The notes beneath the pieces were generated by a model. It was not told where the DNA came from, ran no database searches, and saw nothing but the letters and a program-made list of their open reading frames with translations. This document shows positions 31,326-42,724 of a DNA stretch of 64,000 bases, piece after piece. Location of the stretch: positions 588,286,438-588,350,437 of the forward strand of contig CM066033.1 in NCBI GenBank assembly GCA_033557465.1, in the 5' to 3' direction. Position 1 is the first letter of the stretch. Each line of letters starts with the position of its first letter. Both the position numbers and the translations under genes were made by a program. This DNA comes from Ichthyophis bannanicus. Its lineage: Eukaryota > Chordata > Amphibia > Gymnophiona > Ichthyophiidae.

Positions 31326-33465
31326 TAAGGCAACCAGCAGCTTTAACATTAGAAGCCCCAAAGTGCGTCAATTGACGCAAATGCATCTTCGAAGGTTTAT
31401 ACCAGCGCCACTGCTAGAACCATGTCAGTTATGTAATGATGTCACATACTGCACGAAGCAACCAAATAAGTAACTTCAAATTAATTCACATCTGCATTTC
31501 ATGCTCAACGCAGTCGTCGTGATAATGCGTCAATTAACGCACTTTGGAATGTCTAGGTAAAATGCCTTTTTGGGGTTTCTAGTGTTAAAAAGTATGATCG
31601 GTGCTCTAAGACGATGTCTTTGACCGACACACATGACTGCTGCCTCCGGTGCCTTGGCCCGGACCATGACCTGGCGGTCTGTGGCCTTTGCAAAAAGATG
31701 TTGTCTAAGGCCTTGAGGAGCCGCCAGCAGCAGCATGACAAAATTTTTCCCCGAGTCCCCAGTGCCTCAGAGAGCCAGGACCTCGTCTGTGGCCTCGACC
31801 CCTCGGGAGGAGCACTCCGAGCCTGAGCATCATCGTGGGTCCTCGGAGTGGGGGTCTCCCTCACGGGAACCAAAGTAAAAGAAGAAGTCCTCGAAGGCGG
31901 CATCCCTGAATGGCTCCGATCGACAGGGGTCCTCCCGGGCCCGGTCACGAAGCCCCGGGTGCCCGCTCGAGCTGTCAGAGAAGGAGTGACCGGCCAAGGT
32001 TCCCCGGAAGGATCTGTCTGCAAACCGGCCTCGCCAGTTAGACATAGTCCTCATCAAGGACTCTCCTCCAGGTGAGCTGGCGTCCATCAGTGCCCTCGTC
32101 GAAGGCTGCAGAGCCATCTGAGCTCGAGTCTAGGATTGCGGCCTTGGAGCGCAGTGTAACTGCCTTCTTGGACCAGCAGCGGGCATTGATGTCCGGCACA
32201 TCCGGTTCCTCTGCCCCGACCACCGGGCATTCAACATCGAAGATGTCCCCGGAGGCCGAACCGATCCTCTAATCCATGCGGTCCCGAGTAGATCCTTGGC
32301 CGAGGTCCTCCCCGACGAGCCCTCCGGAGTTGGGTTGTACAGCGCCGGGCCCCTCGAGGCCCGAGGAACACCACCCCCCTAGAGTCTTCCTCGGAGTGTT
32401 CCGACTGGGAGACCGAAGACGAGGAGTCCCCGGACACCTGTCGGCACCGAGTTGTCCACTTGGATTCCCTGGTTTCTGAACCTCGGAGAAGGTCCCCACC
32501 AGAGGACATGGGCTTCTTGTACTTCATCAAGGACATGTCCAAGGCTTGGTGTTTCCCATCGAGTCCGAGGAGGATCCTCAGGCCGATGAGCTCAAGATCC
32601 TCCAATACGAGGCTCCCCCTCAGGAATCGTTCACGATCCTCATTCCTCCCATCCTAGAGTGGCTCATTTTCTGCATGTGGGAGACACTGGCATCGGTGCT
32701 GGTGGTCAACAAGCGGCTCGACTTGATGTACCGAGTCCGCCGGAGCCCTGGCTTTCAAAAGTCACAGTTGCCGCACAAGTCCATGGTGGTGGAGTCGGCC
32801 ATGCATCAGCTGAAGAGCCAGAAGACACACTCCTCAGTGCCCCCCGGCAGGGAGGCCTCGCACCTTGGATGCCCTCGGCAGAAAGTGCTACCAGGGTTCA
32901 ATGCTGAATTGCCAGATCCAGGCCTACCAGCTATACATGGGCACGTACCTGAGGGACCTGTCGAAGGAACTTGCCGGGTTCTCAGTTGGCCGCTCTGAGG
33001 AACCTTTGCAGCGCTTCAAGAGCCTATCCAAAGCCATCCGTGAGTGCACCAAATTTATGTCTTGGGCGGCCTATGATGGTTTCAAGTCAGCGGCCCGGGT
33101 AGCCGCAGCGGGCATCAGTCGTCCGACCTTGAGTAATGGGTACAGGATAAACTGGTCGATGCCCCTTGCCAGGGGGAGAACCTCTTCGGCAAACCCATGA
33201 CCGACAAGGCCGCAGAGCTGGAGACCGAGTTCATGACGAGGACTAGGTTCTCCAAGAAGACCACTGCCCCTCCCTGACAGAAGGGCTCGGGACAAAAGCC
33301 CTTTCACCTAAGGAAGTCTACTGCTTACCGAAACTACCGACCTTACCAGGCCTCCCCTGCTCCCCAACCAGGGCAGCAGGCCTAGGGACAAGGGCACGGC
33401 CCGTGTAAGCAGAAGGCTCCCAAGCCCCAGGCTCCGGCTCTGACCCAGCCAGGAGGGAGCTTTTG
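31326..33465 (+). pseudogene. DIRS-A3 gag-like gene, decayed
   Basis: The expected ATG context reads CCCTAAGGCAACC, so the start codon is lost. After the MITE the cysteine cluster continues (CCLRCLGPDHDLAVCGLC, 31630-31690). The core with LPHKSMVVESAMHQLKSQK and PPGREAS (about 32770-32860) and the RFKSLSKAIRECTKFMSWAA block (about 33015) are recognisable but spread over three frames, with a break near 32270 and others. The Gln/Pro-rich tail ends about 33465. Confidence 0.78.
31347..31584. mobile_element. piggyBac-type MITE, 238 bases
   Basis: TTAA stands on both sides (31343-31346, 31585-31588). The ends are CATTAGAAGCCCC and, inverted, CACTAGAAACCCC. Further in, a second inverted pair with AAAGTGCGTCAATTGACGCA is present. 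TTAA duplication and the CNYTAGAA end are typical for piggyBac. It has no coding capacity. Removing it restores the DIRS-A3 gag sequence exactly. Confidence 0.88.
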
Positions 33466-35020
33466 ACTCCTGCAGCATAGCCCCTCTCCCTCAGGGGGTC
33501 CAGCAGCCCACAGGGGGTCATCTCACCCTTTATGCCCACAGATGGGAGGCTATAACCACCGACTCCTGGGCACTAAGGGTGGTCAGGGAGGGTTACCTCC
33601 TCCATTTGAGTCAAACACTGCCCCCTTCTTCCCGGGTGAGCCCCTCATGTCTCCCCTCCACCGGGACCTTCTTCTGAAGGAGTTGGTAGGGCTTATTGAG
33701 GACAGAGAGGTAGAGCCGGTGCCCCACCACCTCAAGGGCAAGGGATTCTACTCCAGGTACTTCCTCGTGCCAAAGAGGACAGGGGGCCTAAGGCCCATCC
33801 TCGACCTGTGCAACCTCAACAAATACCTGGTGCGGGAGAAGTTCAAGATGCTCTCCCTTGGAACATTGCTGCCCTACATCCTGCAGGGAGACTGGCTATG
33901 CTTCTTATACCTAAAGGATGCCTATACACACATACTAATCCACCCAAACCGCAGGCAATACCTATGCTTTGTGTTAGGCGGCAATCATTTTTAGTATAGA
34001 GTGCTACCCTTCGGCCTAGCTTCGGCCCCCAGGGTCTTCACAAAGTGTGTAGCTGTTGTCGCCGCCTTTCTCAGGCTTCAAGGGGTCTTTTTCTTTGCCT
34101 ACCTTGACGACTGGCTCATCAGGGGTGCCATGGCCCCCGAGGTGCAGCAAGCAACAGCACGCACCACCCAAGTTCTGCAACACTTGTTTCTTGATAAACT
34201 ACCCCAAATTGAACCTTCTTCTGACACAGGGTCTGGAATTCATTGGGGCAAGACTCGACACCCTTCGATGGAGAGCATTCTTGCCCACAGATAGGGCAGC
34301 ATGACTCATGTCTCTGGCCTGGGATGTGCAGCGCCGTACCTTGATGTCTGCCAGGCACCTGCTGTGCTTTCTTGGGCACATGGCCTCCACAGTCCACGTC
34401 ACGCTGGATGCCCATCTCCATATGTGGACATCACACTGGTGCCTCCGCGATCAGTGGTCCCAGGCCACGGGCCATCTCAAGGACAGAGTTCATGTGAGCT
34501 GCCAGTTGGCGAGATCTATGGTCTGGTGGCAGTCGTCCTGTCACCTGGAGGCGGGCATGCCCTTCCAGGACCCCAACCACACAAGGGTCCTTACCATGGA
34601 TGCCTCTCTGATGGGCTGGGGAGCATACTGCAAGGGTTTCCGCACCCAGGGTACTTGGTCCCTGGTCAAGAGTGCCCAACAGATCAACCTTCTGGAACTG
34701 CGGGCCATTCACCTTGCCCTGAAGGCCTTTCTGCATCACCTGGCTCACCGTGCAGTCCTGGTCCAGACAGACAACCAAGTAGCCATGTTCTGTGTGAACA
34801 AGCAAGGGGGCACGGGATCCCATGCCCTCTGTCAAGAGGCGCTAGCCCTGTGCTCTTTTGTTATTCAGCAGGGCATTCTCCTCAGGGCAGTGTACCTGCC
34901 AGGCCAGGACAACTTGCTGGCTGACTGGCTCAGCAGGAGTCTCCAGCTGCACGAGTGGCAGCTGGACCCCGGAGTAGCCAGCAGGCTCTTCCGAATCTGG
35001 GAAGAACCAGTGATGGACCT
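33466..35020 (+). pseudogene. DIRS-A3 reverse transcriptase and RNase H
   Basis: RT: KGFYSRYFLVPKRTGGLRPI (about 33745), LPFGLASAPRVFTK (about 34003) and FAYLDDWLIRG (about 34098). A TAG lies at 33992-33994 and a frame change near 34185-34300. RNase H follows in the frame opening at 34308: VLTMDASLMGWGAY (about 34590; the usual TTDAS reads TMDAS), VQTDNQVAMFCVNKQGG and LADWLSRSL (about 34930). The methyltransferase-like part begins VMDLF and is broken at 35025 by the L2 insertion; it continues at 36977. Confidence 0.87.
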
Positions 35021-35025
35021 ATTTG

Positions 35026-36702
35026 AAAAATCAGATCAAATAGATCCACAGACCTTCGCAGACTACCTCCAAGAAAAACTCACTGCCCCACGTCAACCGA
35101 TCATGAGCACCACTGCTAAACCAACACCACAAAAGAAAACATGGGACAAGTTCAGCATCCCATCAACGGTTCAAATCTCCCACATCATCACCTCGATCAA
35201 CACCAGCACCGCCCCAACAGACCCATGCCCAGTGGTCTGGATCAAGGCTGTAAAGAAGGACCTCATCCACAACATACACAACATGGTGCACAACTCCCTA
35301 ACCCAGGGCATCATGCCAAACACTTTAAAGCTAGCAACAATACGACCAATCCCGAAAAAATCCCAACTAAATAAGAACAATCCAGCTGCTTACAGATCCA
35401 TCTCAAGCCTCCCTCTACTAGCGAAAATCATCAAAAAGGTGGTTCAACACCAACTCCAGGATCACATTGACAACCATGCCCCGCTGGACCCAAATCAATA
35501 CGGCTTCCAACCAAACCATGGTGTTGAAACACTACTGATATACCTCTTTGATAATCTGATCCAAATCTTCGACAACATTAAAGAGAGGCATCATCATGAT
35601 CTTCATAGACATCTCATCAGCTTTCGACACAGTGGACCACAGGACATCGGCCTACACGGCACCACCATGAAGTGGTTCACCTCATACCTCACAAACAGAC
35701 AGCTCGAAGTCAAAAGTGGCGCCGTCACTTCCCAACCAATAAGAATCAACCAGGGCGTACCACAAGGATCCTTCTTATCTGCGCTTTTATTTAACCTCTA
35801 CATTCAACCGATCTGCAACATAATCAAGAACCACAATATACAATACACTATCTATGCAGATGACATCATGATATACACTCCAATCAATCTTGACAGCCCA
35901 GACTACACCAAAATATCAGACTGCCTCCAACAAATGACACTCTGGATGCTAGAAAACAACCTGACCATAAACTGCAACAAGACAGAAGCACTACTCATCA
36001 CCCGAAATGCCATCTTCACCCCACCTCCCAACATCAAACTGAACAACTTCACCATACCAATAAAGACCGAAGTAGAGTACCTCGGAGTGACACTCGACAA
36101 AGACCTGAACCTACAGTCACACATCAGCAGAACCACCAAAAATGCATACCTCAAAATGAGAACCATCCGACGCCTCAAGCCAGTTTTCTCAGAGGATCAC
36201 TTCCGCACCGTCTGTCAAGCTCTAATCACACCCATTTTAGACTTCGGCAACCCCATCTACATTGGACTCTCAAAACAAACACTCCGGCTCCTGCAGATGG
36301 CTCAAAACACTGCCGCCCGAATAATAACGGGATCATCAAGACACGATCACATCACCCCCATTCTTAACCAACTCCACTGGCTCCCGATCAGTTCCCGATC
36401 AGATATAAGGCAATACTAAAGATCTTTAAAATCAAATACAACCTCTCAGCAAACAGCCTGCTACCCCTCATCAAATCCGACACAAGCACCAGACCAAGGA
36501 GGAGAGGCACCTCAGGCTCCATTATCACCCCCGTAGCATTTACCAAAGCAAGGCAAGACACGACAAGAAGAGCACTATCCCTGGCTGCCCCCGCTCTCTG
36601 GAACTCCCTCCCGGACGACCTACGATCAACTATAGACATCAAGGACTTCAGGAAGCAGCTCAAAGCCATGCTCTTTATTGAACACTATAGTGACATCACA
36701 TA
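35026..36702 (+). pseudogene. L2-type LINE reverse transcriptase
   Basis: RT blocks in order: ATIRPIPKKSQLN, AAYRSISSLPLLAKII (about 35390), QYGFQPNHGVETLL (about 35500), a damaged IDISSAFDTVDH block split by a frame change near 35620, NQGVPQGSFLSALLFNLYI (about 35750), and the catalytic IYADDIMIYTP (about 35850). Then EVEYLGVTLDKDLNLQSHIS and HDHITPILNQLHWLPIS (about 36340). The stop at 36417 precedes a frame-shifted C-terminus with LSLAAPALWNSLPDDL. The frame is joined in phase to DIRS-A3 RNase H upstream, giving a single open frame 34308-36419. Confidence 0.86.
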
Positions 36703-36971
36703 AATAACCTGTACTTTAGACCATGGCTACCTAACATTCCCCCCCCCTCCATTCCCCGCACCATCACTGTATATAACTACTTGTACATAGCTCATCCTGT
36801 ATATACCTCACCAAGAAAGTATTTCCTTCACTCCCACAACTACTCCCCTGTGTGAACACTGCATGCCTACCCCTACTGACACTGTTCTTTGATTGTTTGA
36901 AGTGTAAACCGCTTTGATTTCAGGACAAAGCAGTATATAAACCCTTTTAAATAAAATAAATAAATAAATAC
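35026..36971 (+). mobile_element. L2-type LINE, RT part, inserted in DIRS-A3
   Basis: Flanked by a short target duplication ATTTG (35021-35025, 36972-36976). It is 5' truncated and ends with the signature AAACCGCTTTGATTTCAGG...GCAGTATATAAACC and an AATAAATAAATA tail. The body encodes RT; see the next entry. Confidence 0.88.
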
Positions 36972-36976
36972 ATTTG

Positions 36977-37317
36977 CAAGCCCGGACAATCACCAGTTAC
37001 CCCGCTTCTGTTCATGGCAGCCCCACCCTACCAGGGTGACGGCCGATGCCTTCCTGGTTCCCTGGTCGGAGGGACTTCTGTACGCCTTCCCTCAGACGCC
37101 ACTGATTGCCAGGATCCTTTTCAAGACCCTTCGTGACAGGGCCTCGGTCATCTTAGTAGCCCCATGGTGGCCAAGGCAGCCGTGGCTTCCACTGCTTATG
37201 CAGTTGGCAGTGGCGGATCCCATACCTTTGGGGTGCGCTCCGCACCTCTTTTCCCAGAATGGGGGCTCCCTTCTCCTCACCAACCTGGGATCTCTTTCAC
37301 TGACAGCTTAGCTGCTC
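36977..37317 (+). pseudogene. DIRS-A3 methyltransferase-like region, second part
   Basis: Reads DAFLVPWSEGLLYAFPQTPL and ILFKTLRDRASVILVAPWWP, the conserved DIRS block downstream of RNase H. It ends with SLSLTA and a stop, overlapping the beginning of the recombinase. The function as an adenine methyltransferase is only a family assignment. Confidence 0.78.
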
Positions 37318-37336
37318 AGAAGGTAACATTGGCACC

Positions 37337-38636
37337 TTCTACAATTACATCCTTGTTTTCAAAAGAAGCTACGCATAGCGCATTCTCGGGGTCCGAATCT
37401 TCGTGACATGGTGGGACCCACTTCTTCTCCTTTAGATCGACTAGTAGAAAGTCCAACTGATTTGGGTCATTTTGCTTGTGCCAATGCTTCTTGTTCCCAT
37501 TGCCCGCAAACGATCTTGGGCAGAGAATGGCAGGTCCCTAATTCTACCTTTATTCACATAGCACGTTGGTCTACTTCGTGTACATCTTCGTATGTAGTGT
37601 ATGTGCTTATGTGCCCTTGCCAGCTCTTATACATAGGTCGGACAATCCGTTCTATGAAAGTTCGGCTGAATGAGCATGCTTCTCGCATAAGAAATTCTGT
37701 AGTATCAGCTCCATTGGTCCAACACTGTATTGATACACATCATGAGTTTTCCGAATTTCGATGGCGCATTTTGGATTTTATCCCGCAATCTCCTAGAGGT
37801 GGTGATCGGGAGCAGCGACTTCAATTGCTGGAGCAGCATTGGATCTTTCGATGGTCTACAGTGGAACCTTTAGGCTTAAATCGCGAATTGGACTGGGCTA
37901 GTATTATGTGACAATATCATTTTTGCCATCATTGATCCCTATGATTTTTGTTTTAAATTCTGGGATGATTTTTATGATTTTCATTTTCACATAATATTTT
38001 TACACAATAGCAGGCTTCTTTAGATCGGTGTCTAAAAGCTGATTGGTCTTCCTCACTATTTCATTCATGAATTTTGCGATAGTGGATCAAATTGCCATTG
38101 AGCATGCGCTGGCGTTTTGGAGCAGTTGTGAGATTGAGTTCTCCTTTTTGCAGTTGCATCGAGCGTTGAAACAGGGCTAAAATTTCGTTCTTGCCCGAAA
38201 CGCAGTACTGTGTCTTATGCTTATAACTGCAAGCGTTTCCAGACGGCGAAGTCCAGTTTAAGAATTGAGAACATACAGTGGATATGGAAGACATATTTTC
38301 AGCACTTTAAGATAAGTCTCGTTTTCGCTAGTTTTTCTGTTCTCTGATTTTGGATTGTCTCCCGGTTAATAGATTTTACCACAGTTAACTACGTGGTTTT
38401 TTAAAAAAACACATTGGTTTTTATATAGGGGGCACTTTTTTGTGGTGTTTCACCTGTTATACAGCTCCATAGTGGGCTCAATAAAAAAATAATTTGAGCA
38501 AAATGGAAGTTAAGCTTCAAGAGGCAGTTTAAACCTTCCGACATTACTTTGGTAGCTAGCTTCATGCTTTTTCACACTACACTCTATTTTTGATGGATGG
38601 ATATTATTGTATAGGGGATTAGTTAGTTTGCTTTTG
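37337..38636 (+). mobile_element. Penelope-like element fragment (GIY-YIG) in DIRS-A3
   Basis: Bounded by an imperfect 19-base target duplication (37318-37336 AGAAGGTAACATTGGCACC; 38637-38655, 16 of 19 equal). The open part (about 37355-37911) reads LRIAHSRGPNLRDMVGPTSS, a Cys/His-containing linker with CANASCSHC, then the GIY-YIG nuclease: SSYVVYVLMCPCQLLYIGRT followed by VRLNEHASRIRN, and near the stop EPLGLNREL. About 725 bases of 3' untranslated sequence follow. RT is missing, so it is a 5'-truncated copy. GIY-YIG nuclease ends are diagnostic for canonical Penelope-like retroelements. Confidence 0.87.
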
Positions 38637-38655
38637 AGAAGGTAACTCTAGCACC

Positions 38656-39660
38656 ACTCCATCTCTCCAGGGAGGTGGAGGATGTCTTGCTGTCCTCATG
38701 CAGGGCATCAACCAGACGGGCCTACGCCTTTAAGTGGCGCAGATTCTCAATTTGGTGAACTGAGGGGGGCCTAACCCCTTCTCTTGTCCAGTGGTCACAG
38801 TGCTGGAGTACCTGCTCCACCTCTCTCACTCGGGGCTCAAGTCAAATTCGGTTAGTGTGCATCTTAGTATTCTAGCAGCGAACCACTACCAGGTGGATGG
38901 GAAGCCCCTCTCGGCCCATCCGGTGGTGTCCTGTTTCTTGCAGGGTCTGCTCCTGGCTAAACCCCCTCTTTGCCCTCCAGCGACAGAATGGGATCTCAAT
39001 GTAGTGTTGGGGCAGCTCACTCGCCCACCATTTGAGCCATTGGCTACTTGCTACCTTTCCTGGAAGGTGGTTTTTATGGTCACGCTCACTTCTGCACGAA
39101 GGGTGAGCGAGCTGCAGGCCCTGGTGGTGGAATCCCCCTACGCCATGTTTTACAAGAACAGGGTGGTGCTCCGCACGCAACCGAAATTCCTTCCAAAGGT
39201 GGTGTCCTCCTTCCACCTCAACCAGGAGGTGGTCCTCCCTACCTTCTTTCCCAGACTGCACGCCAGTAGGGCAGAGATGTTCCTCCATACCCTGGACTGT
39301 AAGAGGGCCATGCAACTCACTCGGAGTCACTGGAAAGCCTCTCAGCTCTTTGTTTCATATGACCCCCAGTAAGCTGGGGGAGCGGTGACTAAGCGTACGC
39401 TGTCCACATGGGTGGCGGACTGTATTGCCCGGGCCTACGAGGAGCCGAGGCTTCTGTTGAGGGGCCGAGTCACGGCGCACCAGGTCAGGGCCATGGCGAC
39501 TTCAGTTGCTAACCTGCGCTTGGTCCCACTGGCAGATATCTGCCAGGCCGCCACCTAGTCTTCAGTCCATACTTTTGCAGCTCACTACTGCCTGGACAGA
39601 GAGTCCCAACGGGACAGTGCTTTCGGCCAAGCCATGCTCCTTAACCTGTTCGGGGTCTAG
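38656..39660 (+). pseudogene. DIRS-A3 tyrosine recombinase
   Basis: Starts before the Penelope insertion and continues with REVEDVLLSSCRASTRRAYA. A TGA near 38757 interrupts the core-binding domain; from 38791 to 39372 the frame is open again with LGLKSNSVSVH-type and TSARRVSELQALV blocks. The catalytic Arg is present. A stop at 39372, a frame slip and a TAG for the conserved Trp near 39558 follow, with AHQVRAMATS (His-x-x-Arg) and AAHYCLDRES (Tyr) still visible. Not functional. Confidence 0.87.
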
Positions 39661-39829
39661 GCCACTCCTACTCTCCGACCTTTTCTGTGTTCAGGCTACC
39701 GGAGTGCTGATTTCATTGGACTCGGGGATCCTGTTGGCCTGTATATACAGACACAATTGCTACAACTTGTGGCTCTCCCTGAGGGAGCTCTATTTTCGCT
39801 ATGGGTTTATGGCAGCCTGTAGCTGGGGA

Positions 39830-39920
39830 GTCCCATATGTGAGGACGGACTTCCTGCTTGTTCCTGGAGAAAGCGTAGTTACTCACCTGTAACAGGTGTT
39901 CTCCAGGGACAGCAGGAATC
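39830..39920. repeat. Internal complementary region of DIRS-A3
   Basis: The reverse complements of the left end (CCCATATGTGAGGAC...CCTGGAGAA) and right end (GTAGTTACTCACCTGTAACAGG) lie side by side with AGC between, the same design as in DIRS-A2. Confidence 0.85.
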
Positions 39921-40683
39921 AATCCTCACAACACCCCTCCTCCCCTTGGACTTGCAGCTGTATTATTTTTATTTTGTTTTGCCGTCTTTTAACTATGTCA
40001 ACTGACTGAGCAAGATGGCACCCTTGAGCGGGAAGAAGACCACGCATGCTTGGTAGCAATCCCAAAGGCTTTCTTTGAAAGCTGGGGATTTGCTCCATGC
40101 GGGCTTCGTTGCCACTGACGTGACCCATATGTAAGGACTGATTCCTGCTGTCCTTGGAGAACACCTGTTACATGTGAGTAACTACGCTATCCCGCCTTTC
40201 CTCTAAGGTGTACATATTAAGATCCTTAAGTCTGTCCTTATATGCTTTATAATGAAAACCACTAACCATTTTAGTAGCCACTCTGTACCGACTCCAGCCT
40301 GTTCATATCCCTTTGAAGGTGCGGTCTCCAAAATTGCACACAATACTCCAAATGAAGTCACACCAAAGACTTATACAGAGGCACTATCACCTCCTTTCTT
40401 CTGCTGGCCATTCTTCTCCATATGCACCCAAGCATCCTTCTAGCTTTTGCCATCGCCTTTTCTACCTGTTTAGCTACTTTAAGATCATCAGACACAATCG
40501 CGCCTAGGTCCCGCTCTTCTTTAGTGAACAAAAGTACTTCACCCCCTATGCTATATTGCTGCCTTGGATTGCTGCAGCCCAAATGCATGACCTTGCATTT
40601 TTTAACATTAAATCTCAACTGCCAAATTCTAGACCATTCTTCAAGCTTAGCTAGATCCCTCCTCATGTTATATAGGGGAAGGT

Positions 40684-41340
40684 TGAGTGGAAACGGTTAT
40701 AAAAATGACTCTTGGGGTAAGGAGGAAAAGCAGAGTTAATGAATATTGGAGAAGAATGTAGATGGGTAGATGCTGGGGAAAGGGAGTAGGAGACAGAAGG
40801 GTAGATACTGGGAATATGGAGACATGGGAGAGCAGAGACAGACTTAGGTGGAGACTCTAAAATTAAGTGGGATAACAGAAGAAGGTTCTAAAATTAGCTG
40901 TGCATTGGGAGTATAAGTGCGGACTCAGGGACTGGGTAGGGTGGAAGGGTGGGGACTTGGGTATTAATTAGGGGGATGGTGGGCACTAAGAAATTGACCA
41001 TAGATTAGGAGGACAGTAGTGACTAGATGACTGAGTGACAGGTATGAGCAGGGCTGTGTAATAGAGTGCAGAAATAAGGAGAGGGGTTGGGAGGTAGTTG
41101 AAAAGGACAGAGGCAGTAATGAGGGACAAAGAAAGGAGGACATGACTTTGAAGAAGGTGTGAAAGGGTAGAAATTGGGGAGGTGAAAGGGGAAATGGAAG
41201 CCTGGTGGGGTCATACACATAAGAAAGAAACTGGAGGGAAGGATGGAGTGATAGGGAAGGAGCTGGGACTGATCAGAAGGAGAAGGTAGATGAGGATGGG
41301 GAGGAAATGGGGAACTAGAAAATATGTGAGAGATGATTAT
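40684..41340. repeat. Purine-rich low-complexity stretch
   Basis: G/A-rich DNA with GGGTAGAT, GGGACT and GGAGA units repeated irregularly. No gene. Confidence 0.55.
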
Positions 41341-42057
41341 GGTTTATTTGTATTTAATATACCGCTTCTCGATTGGACAATGAAGCGGTTTACAAACAAA
41401 AAAATATTACATAAGGAAATGAAAGAATGACAAATTAATGAAAGGGGAAGAGAGCATAGAGAAGATGTCATAGTTTTCATTCTGTCAGCTGGGCCATCAT
41501 CAACCCGCCGATCTGCCCCTGAAAGTCAGCCCGAATAAATATGTTTTCAGACCTGCTTTAAAAATTTTGTAAGAGGACTCCATAAGTAAGTTAGGAAGTA
41601 GGGAGTTCCAAAGAGCAGGAGCTGTCAAATAGAAGGCTGAATGCTTGGGACTCTCTAGTCTGGCTTGAGAAGTCGAGGGAATTTTCAAACTGTTGCCATG
41701 AGTGGATCGGAGGACCTTGGCTGAAGTGTGAAAAGAGGTTGAAGATGCTAAGTAAGAGGGAGTATCAGTATATAAGGCTTTATAGGTTAGAGTAAGGATT
41801 TTATAGTGGATACAGTAAAAAAAACTGGAAGCCAATGCTATTGGAATAAAAGAGGAGTGACATGGTCAAATTTACTCAACTGACACAGTTTCCGAGCTGC
41901 GGTATTTTAAATGGACTGAAGACCAGACTAGATAGTTACAGTAGTCAGTACGTGAGATGATATAGTTAAGTGCAAGAGTATGCTGTTCAGAAGTATCAAG
42001 AAATGGATAAAGGGTGCAAAATTGATGCAGTGCTAGAAATAATACTTAAAATGAGAC

Positions 42058-42477
42058 TTAATTTGACGTGGATGGCCATCCAGAATGGGAGAGAGTGGGA
42101 GCGCTTACTTCACCAGTGAACAATGTAGTTGAAGTTTTAGTAAGATTCAGCCTACATAGACAGCTATTTAGATCAGTGAGGTCAGGAGAACAGGAATCTG
42201 TAAAAGCGAGTAGAAGTATATCATCAGCATGGCAATGAGCATTTATCACTGCTTCTTGAATCAGAAGTGTTAGGGGACCCAGAAAGATATTAAGCAAAAG
42301 TTGCGCTAACACAGAACCCTGTGGAATTCTGCACGTTAGGGGGTATGATTTGGAGGACTTGGAGCCTATTGTTACTGAGTATAAATGTCTTGACAAGGAA
42401 GAGGAGAACCAAGTAAGAACTGTATTGCAAATACCAATGGCAGTCAGGAGTGAAAGTAAGATGAAATAATTAACCAA
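42058..42477 (-). pseudogene. L2-type RT palm fragment
   Basis: An open stretch of 139 codons includes VLTWFSSSLSRHLYSV, RIPQGSVLAQLLLNIF and the catalytic HADD box (Tyr replaced by His in the usual YADD). Frames on both sides are broken. Confidence 0.78.
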
Positions 42478-42670
42478 AGGCTGCAGACAGATCTACTGAG
42501 ACGGCTAAAGGAATTTTTCCATTGTTAAAGGCACTATGAACCTCTCTCATGAAGAGATGTAAGAATGGTATTTGTGCCATGGCCCGGCTTAAAGCCAGAC
42601 TGCCGGGGGTGGAGGTTGTTATTTTTAACACCTGTTTCCAAAATTGTGTAGATACAATTTCCTCAGTTAT

Positions 42671-42672
<2 letters not shown>

Positions 42673-42721
<49 letters not shown>
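42673..42721. repeat. (TA)24 microsatellite
   Basis: Uninterrupted alternating TA over about 48 bases within the LINE. Confidence 0.95.

Positions 42722-42724
<3 letters not shown>

Larger units (their letters stand above)
30357..40187 (+). mobile_element. DIRS-A3, DIRS-type retrotransposon nested in CR1
   Basis: Left end TTCTCCAGGAACAAGCAGG at 30357; right end GTGAGTAACTAC ending near 40184-40187. Internal complementary region at about 39830-39920. Gene order as in DIRS-A1 and A2. It has taken at least four later insertions: an L2 3' end (30441-31015), a piggyBac-type MITE (31347-31584), an L2 RT (35026-36971) and a Penelope-like fragment (37337-38636). Stops and frameshifts occur in all genes. 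The flanks are CR1 and rejoin without target duplication. Confidence 0.92.
30003..40683 (-). mobile_element. CR1-type LINE split by DIRS-A3
   Basis: Minus strand. The 5' part is at 40188-40683 and the 3' part at 30003-30356. Reading right to left, EEWSRIWQLRFNVKKCKVMH, VLLFTKEERDLGAIVSDDLK and DRLKDLNMYTLEERRE lead up to the break, and RGDMIEMFKYLCGINAQEES, KKYFFKERVVDPWNNLPVEV follow after it. The two parts abut exactly with no duplicated bases when DIRS-A3 is removed. It is 5' truncated in the RT palm. The 3' end is at CATAGAAACATAG near 30003. Confidence 0.9.
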
